From NCBI GenBank assembly GCA_005799495.1, contig SYGP01000031.1:1-64000 (forward strand): 64,000 nucleotides of DNA. The letters run 5' to 3'. Both the position numbers and the translations under genes were made by a program. The notes below the pieces were generated by a model. The model was not told where the DNA came from and did not search any database. It was given only the letters and a program-made list of their open reading frames with translations. Source of the DNA: Planctomycetia bacterium (GTDB lineage Bacteria; Planctomycetota; Phycisphaerae; Phycisphaerales; SM1A02). This document shows, one piece after another, positions 52,873 to 62,931 of the stretch; the first letter of the stretch is position 1, and each line of letters begins with the position of its first letter.

Positions 52873-54327
52873 GTGCGCTGCTCAAACCTCATTGGTGGGC
52901 GTTGGATGGAGCCGTGTGGCGGCGCTTCGCTGCCCGTGCGTGATGCCGCCACCGGCGAGGTGATCGCACATGTCCCAGCGGCAACAGCCGATCAAGCCAG
53001 GGCTGCGGTCGATGCCGCGTCGGCTGCACTCCCGAAGTGGGCAGGCACCCCCGTGGCGGTCCGGGCTGACCTCCTGCGCCGCTGTGCGAGCCGGAGTCGT
53101 GCTCAGCGGGAAAGACTCGCCGACATCATCACCGCTGAGGTCGGGAAACCCCTCGCCGAGTCGCTCGCCGAAGTCGACTACAGCGCCGACTACTTCGACT
53201 CGGCTGCCGACGAGTGCGGTCGACTGCACACGGAAGTGCTCCCGCCGCGCCGGTCCGGTCGAGTGCAGTCTGCAGAACCGCAGCCGATCGGCGTCGTCGC
53301 GGCGGTGACGCCTTGGAACTTCCCGCTGGCCATGCTTGCGCGCAAGACGGCGCCCGCACTCGCCGCAGGCTGTACGCAGGTCGCAAAGCCAGCCGAAGAA
53401 ACGCCACTCAGTGCGTTGGCGCTGGCGGAGATTCTCGTGGTGGAGGGACTTCCAGATGGTGCCCTCAATGTGATCACGGGTGCACCCGAGCCCATTGTCC
53501 ATGCCTGGCTGGCCGATGGTCGGGTTCGGAAGGTCTCCTTCACGGGTTCGACGGAAGTGGGGCGGCTGCTGATGCGCGGAGCGGCAACGCAGCTCGTGCG
53601 GCTGTCGCTCGAACTCGGCGGGCACGCGCCGTTCCTCGTCTTTGCCGATGCGGACATCTCGGGGGCGGTCGATGCGGCGATCCTCGGCAAGTTCCGCGTG
53701 GCTGGGCAGACCTGCATCTGCCCCAACAGATTCATCGTTCATGCATCCGTTGTCCAGGACTTCGGCGAGCGCTTGGCCACGGCTGCGGCAGCGCTGCCCA
53801 TCGGCTTGGGCAGAACGCCAGGCGTCCGTGTGGGACCGCTCATCAGCGATGAGGCCGTTGCACGCGTCTCTGCGCATGTCAAGGATGCAGTCGATCGCGG
53901 CGGCCGTGTGCTGACGGGCGGCGCCACTGTCCGCGTTCCTCACTGCGTGGATCGGTTCTTCGCACCGACGGTCATCGCGGGCGCAACGCCGTCCATGCGC
54001 TGCTTCAACGAGGAGACATTTGGACCGCTTGCACCCATCGCATCGGTGGAGAGTGACGATGCGATGATCCGCATGGCGAACGCCACACCGTACGGACTGG
54101 CGGGGTATGCGTTTTCCTCAGACCCAGATCGCGTGGCGTGGGCGGCGAAGCACTTGCAGTGCGGGATCGTCGGATGCAATACGACGGCGGTCAGCGATGC
54201 CTACGCGCCCTTTGGCGGTCGCGGTTGGTCGGGATTCGGTCGTGAGGGCGGTCGGTGGGGGGTCGACGAGTACCTCGCCTGGAAGTACGTCTGCGAAGCC
54301 CGCAGCGAACCGCTCACATCACGCTGA
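52873..54327 (+). CDS. NAD(P)-dependent aldehyde dehydrogenase, succinate-semialdehyde type
   Basis: 484 residues from GTG at 52873. The aldehyde dehydrogenase core is intact: VTPWNFPLAM, KPAEETPLSALALAE, FTGSTEVGRLL, LELGGHAPFLVF (general base Glu) and AGQTCICPNRF (catalytic Cys), ending FGREGG and EYLAWKYVC, which is the pattern of GabD-type succinate-semialdehyde dehydrogenases. The exact substrate is not fixed. Starts 32 bases from the divergent WXG100 gene; TTG codons farther upstream would overlap that gene. Confidence 0.92.
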   Translation: MRCSNLIGGRWMEPCGGASLPVRDAATGEVIAHVPAATADQARAAVDAASAALPKWAGTPVAVRADLLRRCASRSRAQRERLADIITAEVGKPLAESLAEVDYSADYFDSAADECGRLHTEVLPPRRSGRVQSAEPQPIGVVAAVTPWNFPLAMLARKTAPALAAGCTQVAKPAEETPLSALALAEILVVEGLPDGALNVITGAPEPIVHAWLADGRVRKVSFTGSTEVGRLLMRGAATQLVRLSLELGGHAPFLVFADADISGAVDAAILGKFRVAGQTCICPNRFIVHASVVQDFGERLATAAAALPIGLGRTPGVRVGPLISDEAVARVSAHVKDAVDRGGRVLTGGATVRVPHCVDRFFAPTVIAGATPSMRCFNEETFGPLAPIASVESDDAMIRMANATPYGLAGYAFSSDPDRVAWAAKHLQCGIVGCNTTAVSDAYAPFGGRGWSGFGREGGRWGVDEYLAWKYVCEARSEPLTSR

Positions 54328-54353
54328 ATGTTCCAACGCAGCCTCGCGACCGT

Positions 54354-56264
54354 TCAGTCGGTCGCAGGTGGCAGTTCGATGGTGCCTTCCGTCTCGCCTT
54401 CACCTTCCATGAAACTGGTGAGACGCTGGCGGCGAACGGGATGCTGCAACTTGCGGAGTGCCTTGCTCTCGACTTGGCGAACGCGCTCGCGCGTCACCTT
54501 GAAGATGCGTCCGACCTCCTCCAATGTGTATGTGTGACCATCGCCGATCCCGTACCGCAGCTTGAGAATCTCACGCTCCCGGTAGGTCAGCGTCTTCAGC
54601 ACATCGTTGATGCGCCCACGCAGCATCTCGCTTGCGGCAGAAATGCTCGGCGCTTCCTGCCGCTCGTCTTCGATGAAATCACCGAAGTGCGAATCCTCAC
54701 TCTCGCCCACCGGGCGATCGAGGGAGATCGGATGCCGCGAAATCTTCAGCACACGCTTGACCTCATCGACAGGCATCTTGGCGCGCGCAGCGATCTCGTC
54801 ATGGTTGGGCTCATGTCCGAGCTCCTGAAGCAGGTGCTTTTGAATGTTCCGCAGCTTCGACATCGTCTCGATCATGTGCACGGGCACTCGAATCGTGCGT
54901 GCATGATCCGCGATGGCGCGAGTGATCGCCTGACGGATCCACCCCGTCGCGTAGGTGGAGAACGTGGAGCCACGCTTGTACTCGTACTTGTCGACCGCAC
55001 GCATGAGTCCCGTGTTGCCTTCCTGGATGATGTCGAGGAAGGGGAGACCACGATTGCGGTACTTCTTCGCGATGGACACCACCAAACGCAGATTGCCGCC
55101 TGAGAGCGCGCGCTTGGCCAGTTCATGCTCGACGAAAATGCGCTGAATCGCCTTCACGCGCTTCGCAAGATCTTGCGGCGTTTCGAGCACCAGTCCCTGC
55201 AGACCGAGCAACTCGTCGCGGCGCACCTGCACATCGTCCGCATCATGGTTCGCAGGATCCGAATCGGCCTGGGCAATCTGGCGAGCCAGTTCGTCGCACT
55301 TGCGGTTCACGGAATTGAGCTTGCGCATGAGAGGCTGGATGCGCCCAGTCCGCAGGCAGCACTCCTCGATCAGCGTCGCCACGCGCCGACGATTCGCCCA
55401 GAGACGCTGTGTCACCACCTCCGCGCGTTCGGGAGGGAGATCACCCTCTTCGAGCTGCGCCCAGAGTCCCGTGTTCTGCTCGAGCTTCAGGCGAATGGTG
55501 CTCAGGTTGTACGGAATCCGTGCAGCGATGCGATCCTTGGCATTCGACTCGGCAGTCGAAATGCGCATGGTGCGGTCGAACGGCAGCGAACCATCATGCA
55601 CCTGCTGCAGAATGTCGACCGCCTGCCGTGCGCAGTAGTCGCTCTCGAGCACCATCCGGCGGAAGATGTAACGACTCATCTCGATCTTCTTCGCCAGACG
55701 AATCTCCTCCTCGCGCGTGAGCAAGGGAATCGAACCCATCTGCGTCAGGTACATGCGGATCGGATCGTCAATGCGAACGGGCATGGCCTCTTGCACGAAG
55801 TCCAGCGATCCTTGCAGATCGTCGTCGAGCCCATCGTCTTCCGACGCGAACGCATCAGGACCGCCGGGTTGCAAGGAGTCTTGCTGACGCAGCTTGGCTC
55901 GAGCCGCGGCGACCGCAGTCGCAGCAGCACCCACGAGCGGGCGCGGAGCACTCGGCACCGCGGGAACAGCTGCGGCGTGCTCGGGGGCCTTTCGCACCTT
56001 CTTGTCGGTGTCTCGGAGGAACCGAAGGTCTGTCTGCAGATCAGCAGGGAATGCCTTGCGCGATTCGCGGCGCATTTCGATCTCGTCAATCAGCGCAACG
56101 CCGTTCTGGGCAATCAGCACCAGCAACTCATCGAGCTGGTACGGATCGACGAAGTCGTCGGGCAGGCAGGTGTTGAGCTCCTCGTAGCTGATCCAACCAC
56201 GCTTGCGGCCGGCATGAAGGAGCGAACGGAGGACTGGATGCAGTTCCTGAAGCACGAGGCTCAT
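54354..56264 (-). CDS. rpoD: Primary RNA polymerase sigma factor (sigma-70)
   Basis: 636 residues. Region 1.2 ([22 protein letters not shown], ~166-187), a non-conserved segment, region 2 ([39 protein letters not shown]), region 3, and region 4 with [20 protein letters not shown]. All mark it as the group 1 factor, and it is coupled to dnaG (ATGA) as in the classical dnaG-rpoD operon. Unusual: region 2.3 reads [16 protein letters not shown], with Ser433 and Gly441 where most primary sigmas have aromatic residues (E. coli Tyr425 and Trp433). AGGAGA precedes the ATG. Confidence 0.96.
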   Translation of the reverse strand: MSLVLQELHPVLRSLLHAGRKRGWISYEELNTCLPDDFVDPYQLDELLVLIAQNGVALIDEIEMRRESRKAFPADLQTDLRFLRDTDKKVRKAPEHAAAVPAVPSAPRPLVGAAATAVAAARAKLRQQDSLQPGGPDAFASEDDGLDDDLQGSLDFVQEAMPVRIDDPIRMYLTQMGSIPLLTREEEIRLAKKIEMSRYIFRRMVLESDYCARQAVDILQQVHDGSLPFDRTMRISTAESNAKDRIAARIPYNLSTIRLKLEQNTGLWAQLEEGDLPPERAEVVTQRLWANRRRVATLIEECCLRTGRIQPLMRKLNSVNRKCDELARQIAQADSDPANHDADDVQVRRDELLGLQGLVLETPQDLAKRVKAIQRIFVEHELAKRALSGGNLRLVVSIAKKYRNRGLPFLDIIQEGNTGLMRAVDKYEYKRGSTFSTYATGWIRQAITRAIADHARTIRVPVHMIETMSKLRNIQKHLLQELGHEPNHDEIAARAKMPVDEVKRVLKISRHPISLDRPVGESEDSHFGDFIEDERQEAPSISAASEMLRGRINDVLKTLTYREREILKLRYGIGDGHTYTLEEVGRIFKVTRERVRQVESKALRKLQHPVRRQRLTSFMEGEGETEGTIELPPATD

Positions 56265-58165
56265 GAATCGATTCTCCTGGCTAGAGCACTGGGTCTTGGC
56301 CCCGCCGCTCGGATCAGCGCGATCCGCTCGGCAAGAGCCTCTGGGGTTGAAACGAATGCAGGTTCCGACAAGGCATGCCTGCGACGGGTCCATTCCAGGG
56401 CCCGCGCAGCGGCAACCAACCCCTCGCGAGCCTTCGGCTCGTCGGGGTGACGCTCCTGCGCGGTCCGGAAGAGGGTGGTCACGAATGCCTTGCCAATGTC
56501 GTCGTCGAACTCGGCAAGGACATCCTGCACATTGAACGCAGATGCAGCTTCCATGCGCTCGAACACTGGTCTGTAGACGCGTGCGGCAGGGGCATCGGTG
56601 AATGATGCGGGGATCATGAACTCACTGATCGGCAGCGAATCGCCATCGACCGTGTCGATGCGGGACGCGGCGAGCACGGGCCACGCCAAGAGCAGTCCGA
56701 CAAACTCGCGCTCCGCCCGCGCCAATGCGGTCGTCGCTTCTGCAATCGGAGCATCGGAGACCGCGTCCGCAACTGCGGTTCCGTCGGTGCGAACCCGAAC
56801 GGTCGATCGTGCAAGTTCAGCCTCAATCTCACTCGTGGGAACGCCAGCGGCAGACGCAATGGAATCGATCACCATGCGGCGGCGGAGTCCATCGAGTCCC
56901 GCGAGCCCGAGGGACGCAAGCTTCGACACCATCGCTTGAATCGTCCGCTGACGCGCAGACATGCCGGAACGTTCCGTCAGTTCGCCGCGGAAACGCCCGA
57001 CCAGATGCACGAGCGCGTCCTGCGACGCGGCGATCGCTGCATCGAAACGCGCACGACCACCTGGTTGGCGAAGCAGTTCATCCGGATCGAGTTGATCAGG
57101 CAGTGTGCAGATGCGCACATCGATGGGAGCCGCAAAGAACACCTCGAGGGCACGGTCGGCCGCGCGTTGACCAGCCGCATCGCCATCGAACAGCAGCACG
57201 ACGGAGTCGCACAACCGCTGCAGAATCCGCGCGTGATCCCGCGTGAGCGCCGTACCGAGCGTCGCGACGGCGTTCTCGATGCCCGCTCGGTGACAGGCGA
57301 TGACGTCGGTGTACCCCTCCGTGATGATGGCGGTGCGCGAATCGATGATGGCGCGCTTGGCCAGATGAATGCCGTACAGCGATCGCGACTTGTGGAAGAT
57401 GGGCGACTCTGGACTGTTGAGGTACTTCGGCTGATCTTCGGGATCGATTGCACGCGCGCCGAATGCCACACAGCGACCGATCTCATCGTGAATGGGGAAC
57501 ATCACGCGGTTTCGGAAGCCATCGACGAGGCGTCCACCGCGAGAACGCAGGAGACCAGCCGACTCGAATGCTGCGCGGATCGCATCGGGTTCGAGCCCGT
57601 CGTCGCCGCCCGCACGCTGGTTTGCTGCAAGGCGTTCCACATGAGCCACCAGCGCATCACCTGCGGCGGGCGCAGCACCGAGCCCGAAACGCTCGATCAT
57701 GGCAGGCTCCATGCCACGCGCCGCAAGTGCGTTCGCCGATGCACCTCCGAGCGACGGATCCGCAAGGCACCGCACGAAGAACCGAAGCGCAGCTTCGTTG
57801 GCGCGCCGCAGGGCGGACACTGCCTGACCGTTGCCAGAATGGCCGTGATCTCCCTGTCGCGGACGAAGCTCAATCCCAGCTCGCTGCGCGAGGAATCGCA
57901 GCGCCTCGATGAACTCCATCTTGTGGTACTTCACCATGAAGTCGATGGCGTTCCCGCTCGCCTGACAGGAGAAGCAGTGATAGAACGCATGTCCCTTGTG
58001 CGTGATGACGGAGAAGGACGGGCGGTGATCCTCGTGGAAAGGACAGAGCCCAACATGCTCGCGGCCCTTCTGCCGCAGTGCCACCGATTCGCCGACGAGC
58101 GACACCAAATCGGTCGCGTCGAGGACGCGGTCGCGGTCTGTGGTGTCGTGGCGGGGGGATGGCAT
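56261..58165 (-). CDS. dnaG: DNA primase
   Basis: 634 residues. Makes RNA primers for replication. The N-terminal zinc finger is intact ([13 protein letters not shown] then [18 protein letters not shown]), followed by the RNA polymerase basic motif around [16 protein letters not shown], the TOPRIM core [15 protein letters not shown] and [17 protein letters not shown], and the C-terminal helicase-binding part. Its stop overlaps the rpoD start. A long upstream region (58166-58631) contains a candidate non-coding RNA or an unusually long leader. Confidence 0.97.
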   Translation of the reverse strand: MPSPRHDTTDRDRVLDATDLVSLVGESVALRQKGREHVGLCPFHEDHRPSFSVITHKGHAFYHCFSCQASGNAIDFMVKYHKMEFIEALRFLAQRAGIELRPRQGDHGHSGNGQAVSALRRANEAALRFFVRCLADPSLGGASANALAARGMEPAMIERFGLGAAPAAGDALVAHVERLAANQRAGGDDGLEPDAIRAAFESAGLLRSRGGRLVDGFRNRVMFPIHDEIGRCVAFGARAIDPEDQPKYLNSPESPIFHKSRSLYGIHLAKRAIIDSRTAIITEGYTDVIACHRAGIENAVATLGTALTRDHARILQRLCDSVVLLFDGDAAGQRAADRALEVFFAAPIDVRICTLPDQLDPDELLRQPGGRARFDAAIAASQDALVHLVGRFRGELTERSGMSARQRTIQAMVSKLASLGLAGLDGLRRRMVIDSIASAAGVPTSEIEAELARSTVRVRTDGTAVADAVSDAPIAEATTALARAEREFVGLLLAWPVLAASRIDTVDGDSLPISEFMIPASFTDAPAARVYRPVFERMEAASAFNVQDVLAEFDDDIGKAFVTTLFRTAQERHPDEPKAREGLVAAARALEWTRRRHALSEPAFVSTPEALAERIALIRAAGPRPSALARRIDS

Positions 58166-58394
58166 GACGAAAATCCTGGGCGGGCTCTTGGGAATCAACT
58201 CAGACAAGTCACAACGGGAAAGGCAGAATCGGGGCTGAACTACCGACCATTTCGGTTGTTCATAAACCTTTGCTTCACAAACTGATACGAGAAAGAGGGT
58301 AGCCCTGTTCTGTTGCTCCGACCGAGTTTGCGATCTCGTGGGCACCTTGCCCACAAGCATGCAGCAACACAGTCAGAAGCCGTTGCGTGCCATC
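58166..58394. other. Region upstream of dnaG
   Basis: About 230 bases without a gene, less GC-rich than its surroundings. A hairpin GTGGGC-ACCTT-GCCCAC lies at 58338-58354. No convincing promoter for dnaG alone was found here, so dnaG may depend on transcription from 58638-58666 reading through, or on a non-standard promoter. Confidence 0.4.
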
Positions 58395-58422
58395 AAAAAA
58401 ATGGCGACACATCGATGTGGCC
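58395..58422 (-). terminator. Candidate rho-independent terminator
   Basis: On the minus strand GGCCACATCGATGTGTCGCC can fold into a 7-bp stem (GGCCACA/TGTG..GCC, 2-base bulge, TCGA loop) followed by ATTTTTTT. It would end a transcript from the 58638-58666 promoter after about 237 bases. The stem is modest. Confidence 0.4.
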
Positions 58423-58631
58423 TGCGAGACCACAAACCCTCACGGAAAGGCTCTCTTTCTTCAACAAAGCGTTGGTTCAAGACTGAAGCGTCACCGAAGC
58501 GACGGACCATCTCAACCTATGTCACCGGAAAACCGGCATCGACGAGAGTTCGCGCCCAAACCAGAGTCAGCCAGCCTTGGCAAGTCCCTCGAAATGGAGG
58601 GCAGTGGCAGAGGACCGAAGTCATTGTCGAA
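58395..58631 (-). ncRNA. Candidate non-coding RNA of about 237 nt
   Basis: Bounded by a consensus-like promoter and a hairpin plus T-run, lying between rpmB and dnaG. The only open frame inside is a 35-codon one (58624 to 58517) unlike any protein I know. CGACA near the 5' end can pair with TGTCG near the 3' end. It shows no SRP RNA, tmRNA or RNase P core motifs; a 6S-like or regulatory RNA is possible. It could equally be an attenuated dnaG-rpoD leader. Confidence 0.35.
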
Positions 58632-58637
58632 CGCAGC

Positions 58638-58666
58638 ACTGTAGCCCCGAAAGAAATGATTGTCAA
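58638..58666 (-). promoter_or_regulatory. Strong sigma-70-type promoter toward dnaG
   Basis: Minus strand TTGACA (58666-58661), 17-base spacer, TACAGT (58643-58638); the -35 is a perfect consensus. Predicted start near 58631. Confidence 0.65.
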
Positions 58667-58775
58667 GCCACAAACGCGCGTTTTATGCCAACAGTCGCCA
58701 GTGCACCCCCAATGTGGCAGTGCCGGGACGCGGAGATACGGCGCGGCGATTCGCAGCGAGCGACCGAAACCGATC

Positions 58776-59048
58776 TCAGGCCTTGGCGGCGAGCTTACGC
58801 GTGTAGACAAACTTCCGTCGGAGCGGCTTGACAACCAAACCCGAGCGAATCGCTCGAGTACTGGCAAGAATGCGGGCTGGACGTCCATCCACGACCGCCT
58901 TCACGCGCTGCAGATTCGGCTTGAACGTGCGCTTGGTCACACTGGTCGTCTTGATGCCGACTCCCCCGAGGTACTTCGCCTTACCGCGGCGAGTCATTCG
59001 GTTTCCGGTCGTGGTTCGAGCACCAGTAAAGTGGCAGCGTCGTGGCAT
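58776..59048 (-). CDS. rpmB: 50S ribosomal protein L28
   Basis: 90 residues, basic. Starts MPRRCHFTGARTTTGNRMT, matching the bL28 opening, with the middle FKPNLQRVKAVVDGRPARIL and a basic C-terminus. Binds 23S rRNA near the E site. ATG at 59048 has GGAG upstream; the in-frame start farther upstream lacks support. Has its own promoter and short leader. Confidence 0.93.
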   Translation of the reverse strand: MPRRCHFTGARTTTGNRMTRRGKAKYLGGVGIKTTSVTKRTFKPNLQRVKAVVDGRPARILASTRAIRSGLVVKPLRRKFVYTRKLAAKA

Positions 59049-59074
59049 AGGTGAATCTCCAAGGGGAGCCACAC

Positions 59075-59103
59075 AGGGTAGTCGCCCCCGACGATCCGCG
59101 CAA
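59075..59103 (-). promoter_or_regulatory. Promoter of rpmB
   Basis: Minus strand TTGCGC (59103-59098), 17-base spacer, TACCCT (59080-59075), start near 59068, leader about 20 bases containing GGAG before the ATG. Confidence 0.5.
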
Positions 59104-59165
59104 GCGCATTTGTCGGCAGAGGGGTGCCATGCACATCGGTCGGGGAGGTCCGAACGCCTCGTCCA

Positions 59166-59675
59166 TCAGTCGGAAGAAGGAGAGTGCCTCGGAAACGAGA
59201 GGCCCGACGCCTCCAGAACCCGCTGCAGCCCAACCGCATCCGCGTCCGAAAAAGCACCAAGAAGGTGACTATCGGCATCCAGAACGCCCCACGCAGTTCC
59301 ATCTCGGTTCAGGCAGGGAACCACCAGCTCGCTCCGATCGAGCGGATCGCACGCGATGTATCCCTCTCCAAGTTCACGGACATCACGCACCACGAGCGCC
59401 CTGCGCCCGAGCAAGCATTGACCGCATGCGCCATGGAGGCCGATCGGACTGCACGCGGGCGTGTCGCGGCGGGCACGGAGAATCATCTGCGGTTCGCCCG
59501 AGGAATCTGCCTCATAGAAACCGATCCACGACACGCCGCGTGGATGGAGAGCGTTCCACAGGAGGTCGACGAGCGATTGCATGGTGCCTTCACGCGACGC
59601 TGCTGCCGCCGAAGAAGTCGCGGCGATGCGCGAGGCGGCACGCGCCATCTCATCCCACGGTGCGTCTGTCATCAT
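59166..59675 (-). CDS. msrC: Free methionine-(R)-sulfoxide reductase (GAF-domain fRMsr)
   Basis: 169 residues. GAF-fold enzyme that reduces free methionine-R-sulfoxide. Diagnostic blocks: VSWIGFYEA, ACSPIGLHGACGQCLLGRR with the resolving cysteines, and YIACDPLDRSELVVP carrying the catalytic Cys, then GVLDADSHLLGAFSDAD. All three expected cysteines are present. The first ATG at 59675 was chosen; a TTG two codons upstream and another ATG one codon downstream are possible. Confidence 0.88.
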   Translation of the reverse strand: MMTDAPWDEMARAASRIAATSSAAAASREGTMQSLVDLLWNALHPRGVSWIGFYEADSSGEPQMILRARRDTPACSPIGLHGACGQCLLGRRALVVRDVRELGEGYIACDPLDRSELVVPCLNRDGTAWGVLDADSHLLGAFSDADAVGLQRVLEASGLSFPRHSPSSD

Positions 59676-59708
59676 GCGCAACTCTCGCGCCGCATCGCGT
59701 GCGTCCGA

Positions 59709-61154
59709 TCACGCACTCTCGCGAACGCGCTGCCGAATCGTTTCGGGTGTCAGTCGCCCGGATCGCACGGCAGCTTCATCCACGCGATACGACACATTCG
59801 AGTTGTCGAGGTCGGGCAACTGATACATGAGGTCCGTCATCAACTCGTCCATGACTGAACGCAACCCTCGTGCACCCGTCTCGCGCGCAAGCGCCTTGTC
59901 CGCGATCGCTTCGAGCGCGCCCTGCGTGAACTCGAGCGAAGTTCCCTCGAGTCCAAAGAGATGCTGGTACTGCTTGGCGAGCGCGTTGCGGGGCTCAGTC
60001 AAGATCTGGATCATCGCCGCACGGCTGAGCGGCATCAGCGCACAGGTGACTGGCAGGCGCCCGATCAGCTCCGGAATGAGCCCAAAGTCAAGCAGGTCTT
60101 CAGGCTGAATCTGGGCGAGCATGTCACTGTCGTCTTCGGACTTCGTGCGCTCGACCTGCGCCTCGACGGCAAAGCCGATGCGCTTCCGTCCGATGCGCTT
60201 GCGAACGATGTCTTCGATGCCCACGAACGAACCACCGCAGATGAAGAGAATGTGCTGCGTGTTCAGTTGGATGTACTGCTGCTCGGGATGCTTGCGCCCA
60301 CCTTGCGGGGGAACATTTGCCACCGTTCCCTCGAGCATCTTCAGCAGCGACTGTTGAACGCCTTCGCCGGAAACATCCCGCGTGATGGAAACATTGCCGT
60401 TGGTCTTGCCGATCTTGTCGATCTCATCGATGTAGATGATGCCGCGCTGAGCCGACTCGACATCGAAGTCGGCAGCCTGCAGCAGCTTGAGGAGGAGGTT
60501 CTCGACATCCTCTCCCACAGCGCCGGCTTCGGTGAGGGTCGTGGCATCTCCGATCGCAAAAGGCACATTCAGGATTCGCGCGAGCGTGCGAGCCAAGAGC
60601 GTCTTGCCCGTTCCTGTCGGACCGACAAGCAACACATTGCTCTTGTCAAGCTCCACGGGCGCTTCAGCATTGTCTGCCTGCGAGAGGCGCTTGTAATGGT
60701 TGTGCACCGCAACGGCGAGCGACTTCTTGGCGCGGTCCTGATCGATCACGTACTGATCGAGGTACTCCTTGATCTGCCGCGGAGATGGGATCTGCGTGAT
60801 CGGCGGCGCGCCGCCAGACACTCTGCGCTTCTCTTGCTTGAAGATGTTCTGGCAGAGATCCGTGCAGTTGGCGCAAATGAACACATCATTCGGTCCTTCG
60901 ACCATCGGACCAACTTCGCGGCTGGTCTTGCCGCAGAAGCTGCATGTCGTGACCTTCCGCCCGCGAAAACCACCATCGCCGCCACCCGAACCACCACCCG
61001 AACCACCACTCGGTGGGCCGCCCCCCGACGATCCGCCTCCGCCACGACCGGCGGAATCGTCACGCAGCGGGGGACGCTTGCCGGGGCCAGAAGGAGTGGA
61101 GTTCATTGGGGGCGATTCAGCAGGGAGAGCCGGGGCGAACTTCATCGAGGTCAC
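59709..61154 (-). CDS. clpX: ATP-dependent Clp protease ATP-binding subunit ClpX
   Basis: 481 residues. AAA+ unfoldase. A Gly/Ser/Pro-rich N-terminus precedes the zinc-binding domain ([12 protein letters not shown] and [10 protein letters not shown]). ATPase: Walker [16 protein letters not shown], Walker [12 protein letters not shown], sensor and GAR loops, and KRIGF, the IGF loop that docks ClpP. The GTG at 61154 overlaps the upstream stop as GTGA; ATGs at 61145 and 61106 are alternatives. ClpP is not adjacent. Confidence 0.96.
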   Translation of the reverse strand: MTSMKFAPALPAESPPMNSTPSGPGKRPPLRDDSAGRGGGGSSGGGPPSGGSGGGSGGGDGGFRGRKVTTCSFCGKTSREVGPMVEGPNDVFICANCTDLCQNIFKQEKRRVSGGAPPITQIPSPRQIKEYLDQYVIDQDRAKKSLAVAVHNHYKRLSQADNAEAPVELDKSNVLLVGPTGTGKTLLARTLARILNVPFAIGDATTLTEAGAVGEDVENLLLKLLQAADFDVESAQRGIIYIDEIDKIGKTNGNVSITRDVSGEGVQQSLLKMLEGTVANVPPQGGRKHPEQQYIQLNTQHILFICGGSFVGIEDIVRKRIGRKRIGFAVEAQVERTKSEDDSDMLAQIQPEDLLDFGLIPELIGRLPVTCALMPLSRAAMIQILTEPRNALAKQYQHLFGLEGTSLEFTQGALEAIADKALARETGARGLRSVMDELMTDLMYQLPDLDNSNVSYRVDEAAVRSGRLTPETIRQRVRESA

Positions 61155-61462
61155 CGAGGCGGGCGACTTCCGCGCAGGCTACCGCCGTCTTCTGTCGGCG
61201 AACCTTGCCTCCGTACTTGTGAAATCATCGCGTTTCTCGCCGCCTTGAACTCCTGTTCCGTGATGTCGCCGCTCTCTCGGAGTTCCCGCAAATCGCCCAG
61301 GGTGAAGCCGGGCATCGAATCATCCGAACGGCGAGCCCAATTCCGCACGAAGTAGATGATGATGCCGCCGAGAATGACTGCGGCGAGGAGGGACAGCAGA
61401 ATCGGAAAGACATCTTCAGGAACGGCCCGCGGAGCAGTCTCCTGAAGCAACGACGCGACCAT
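61151..61462 (-). CDS. SHOCT-domain membrane protein
   Basis: 103 residues: one N-terminal helix ([20 protein letters not shown], ~18-37) and a C-terminal SHOCT motif ([20 protein letters not shown]), a short module often found at protein ends and of unclear, possibly oligomerising, function. It occupies the slot between tig and clpX where clpP is commonly found. Start ATG at 61462 lies two bases after the tig stop. Confidence 0.82.
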   Translation of the reverse strand: MVASLLQETAPRAVPEDVFPILLSLLAAVILGGIIIYFVRNWARRSDDSMPGFTLGDLRELRESGDITEQEFKAARNAMISQVRRQGSPTEDGGSLRGSRPPR

Positions 61463-61464
61463 GG

Positions 61465-62898
61465 TCAGGCCTTCTTGGCCTTGGTGCGTGGCGAAGCAGC
61501 CGTGGCGGGAATGCCGGGAGTACCACTCTTCGCCGCATGTTCCTTGTTCCACTCTTCGGCGGGAACATCCGTGATCGTTGCCTTGGCAATCACGCGGTCC
61601 GCCGCCTTGTGTTCGCGGATCTGCAGCGCGATCTCGCCGATGCGTCCACTCTTCTCGAGCTCGGCGCGCATCGCATCCGGACGCACACCCCGACCACGGG
61701 CAATCGCTGCAATGCGACCGTTCACTTCACCGTCGGTCGCCTCGACACCGAGCGTTTCCGCGAGGCGCGCAAGCAGGAAGAACAACTTCAGTCGCCGCCG
61801 CGTGTCGTCTGCCGTTGCACTACGAATCTCGGCGAGGCGCGCTTCCACGCGCTCGTTGTCGACGCCGCGGTAGAGCATCTCCAGTCGCTGCCGTTCCAGT
61901 TCGCGCGCTGCCTGCGCAGCGGACAGCCGCTGCGGGAGTTCGAACTCCACCTTGGCTGCGAGCTGCTCAAAGACTTGATCGCGAAGCGCACTGCGCTGCT
62001 CATCGTCGCGGCGTCGTTCGAGCACGCCGCGCAGATTCTCCGCGAGCAGCTCCTGGGTTTCGACGCCGATGCGAGCGGCGATGTCCTCGCGACTCGCAGG
62101 CGCGATGCGTTCAGCGCCCGTAATCGTGTACTGGACCACCAGCGGCTTGCCACGAATCTCCGTGATTTCATGCTGCTGCGGACCCTCCATCTCCAGGGTC
62201 ACAGAGTCACCAACCTTGCGTCCACCGAGGGTCTTGTCGAGCCCATCGACGAGCAGTCCGAGGAACGGCCCCTTGCCTTCATCCTCCTTGGCAGGCACCA
62301 CGGCGAGCGCATTTTCCGTCTCGAAGAAGATCTTCTCGTCGCCTTGGATGCGAACGACGGCCTTGCCGACCATTCGATCGAGCGGCTCGAACGGCCCCTC
62401 CACGGGAGCGGGCACCCCGAGACGATAGGAGAGGCGTTCCACTTCCTCGTCCACATGCTTGGGGAGGATCTCGAGCACGGGTCGACGCAGCGGCATGCCC
62501 TCCCAAGCGGGAAGCTCGAACTCGGGCATCACTTCCACTTCGACCGCGATGGTGAAGTCACGACCGCGTTCAAGCGATGGCTCGGACGCGCCCTCGGGGA
62601 GTTCGGGGTTGCTGATCGGTCGGATCTTCTCATCCTGCAGCGCCTGCTGGTACGCCGAGGACATCAGTTGCTGCTTCGCCTCCTGCAGGACCGCATCTCC
62701 AAAGCGCTTCTCCAGCAGTCCACGAGGCACATGACCTTTGCGGAAACCCGGTACCACGGCTTGCTCTGCAAGTCCCGAGAACGCCTGCTCGATCTGCTGA
62801 TCGACCCGCGTCTTTGGCACGGTGATTTCGATGCGCTTGAGGGCGGGGCCTGCGGCGGAGACTTTGACGGTGTTCGGGACTTCGGTAGCGGCGGTCAT
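61465..62898 (-). CDS. tig: Trigger factor
   Basis: 477 residues. Ribosome-associated chaperone and peptidyl-prolyl isomerase. N-terminal domain includes VPGFRKGHVPRGLLEKRFG, the ribosome-docking G-F-R-K-x-x-x-P signature. The central FKBP-like part (~160-260) carries a larger insertion than E. coli, and the C-terminal arms are helical. A Lys/Ala-rich tail ends the protein. ATG at 62898 gives the expected N-terminus VKVSAAGPALKRIEITVP. Confidence 0.93.
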   Translation of the reverse strand: MTAATEVPNTVKVSAAGPALKRIEITVPKTRVDQQIEQAFSGLAEQAVVPGFRKGHVPRGLLEKRFGDAVLQEAKQQLMSSAYQQALQDEKIRPISNPELPEGASEPSLERGRDFTIAVEVEVMPEFELPAWEGMPLRRPVLEILPKHVDEEVERLSYRLGVPAPVEGPFEPLDRMVGKAVVRIQGDEKIFFETENALAVVPAKEDEGKGPFLGLLVDGLDKTLGGRKVGDSVTLEMEGPQQHEITEIRGKPLVVQYTITGAERIAPASREDIAARIGVETQELLAENLRGVLERRRDDEQRSALRDQVFEQLAAKVEFELPQRLSAAQAARELERQRLEMLYRGVDNERVEARLAEIRSATADDTRRRLKLFFLLARLAETLGVEATDGEVNGRIAAIARGRGVRPDAMRAELEKSGRIGEIALQIREHKAADRVIAKATITDVPAEEWNKEHAAKSGTPGIPATAASPRTKAKKA

Positions 62899-62931
62899 GG
62901 AGTTCTCGAAGGAGAAAGACGATGGACACAT

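Noticed and set aside
58395-58631. Identification of the candidate RNA as SRP RNA, tmRNA or RNase P RNA
   Set aside because: No SRP GGAAG-type tetraloop core, no tmRNA tag or tRNA-like ends, and no RNase P core motif found.
58338-59054. 238-codon open frame on the plus strand
   Set aside because: It runs antisense across the rpmB gene and shows no protein-like composition or family motif.
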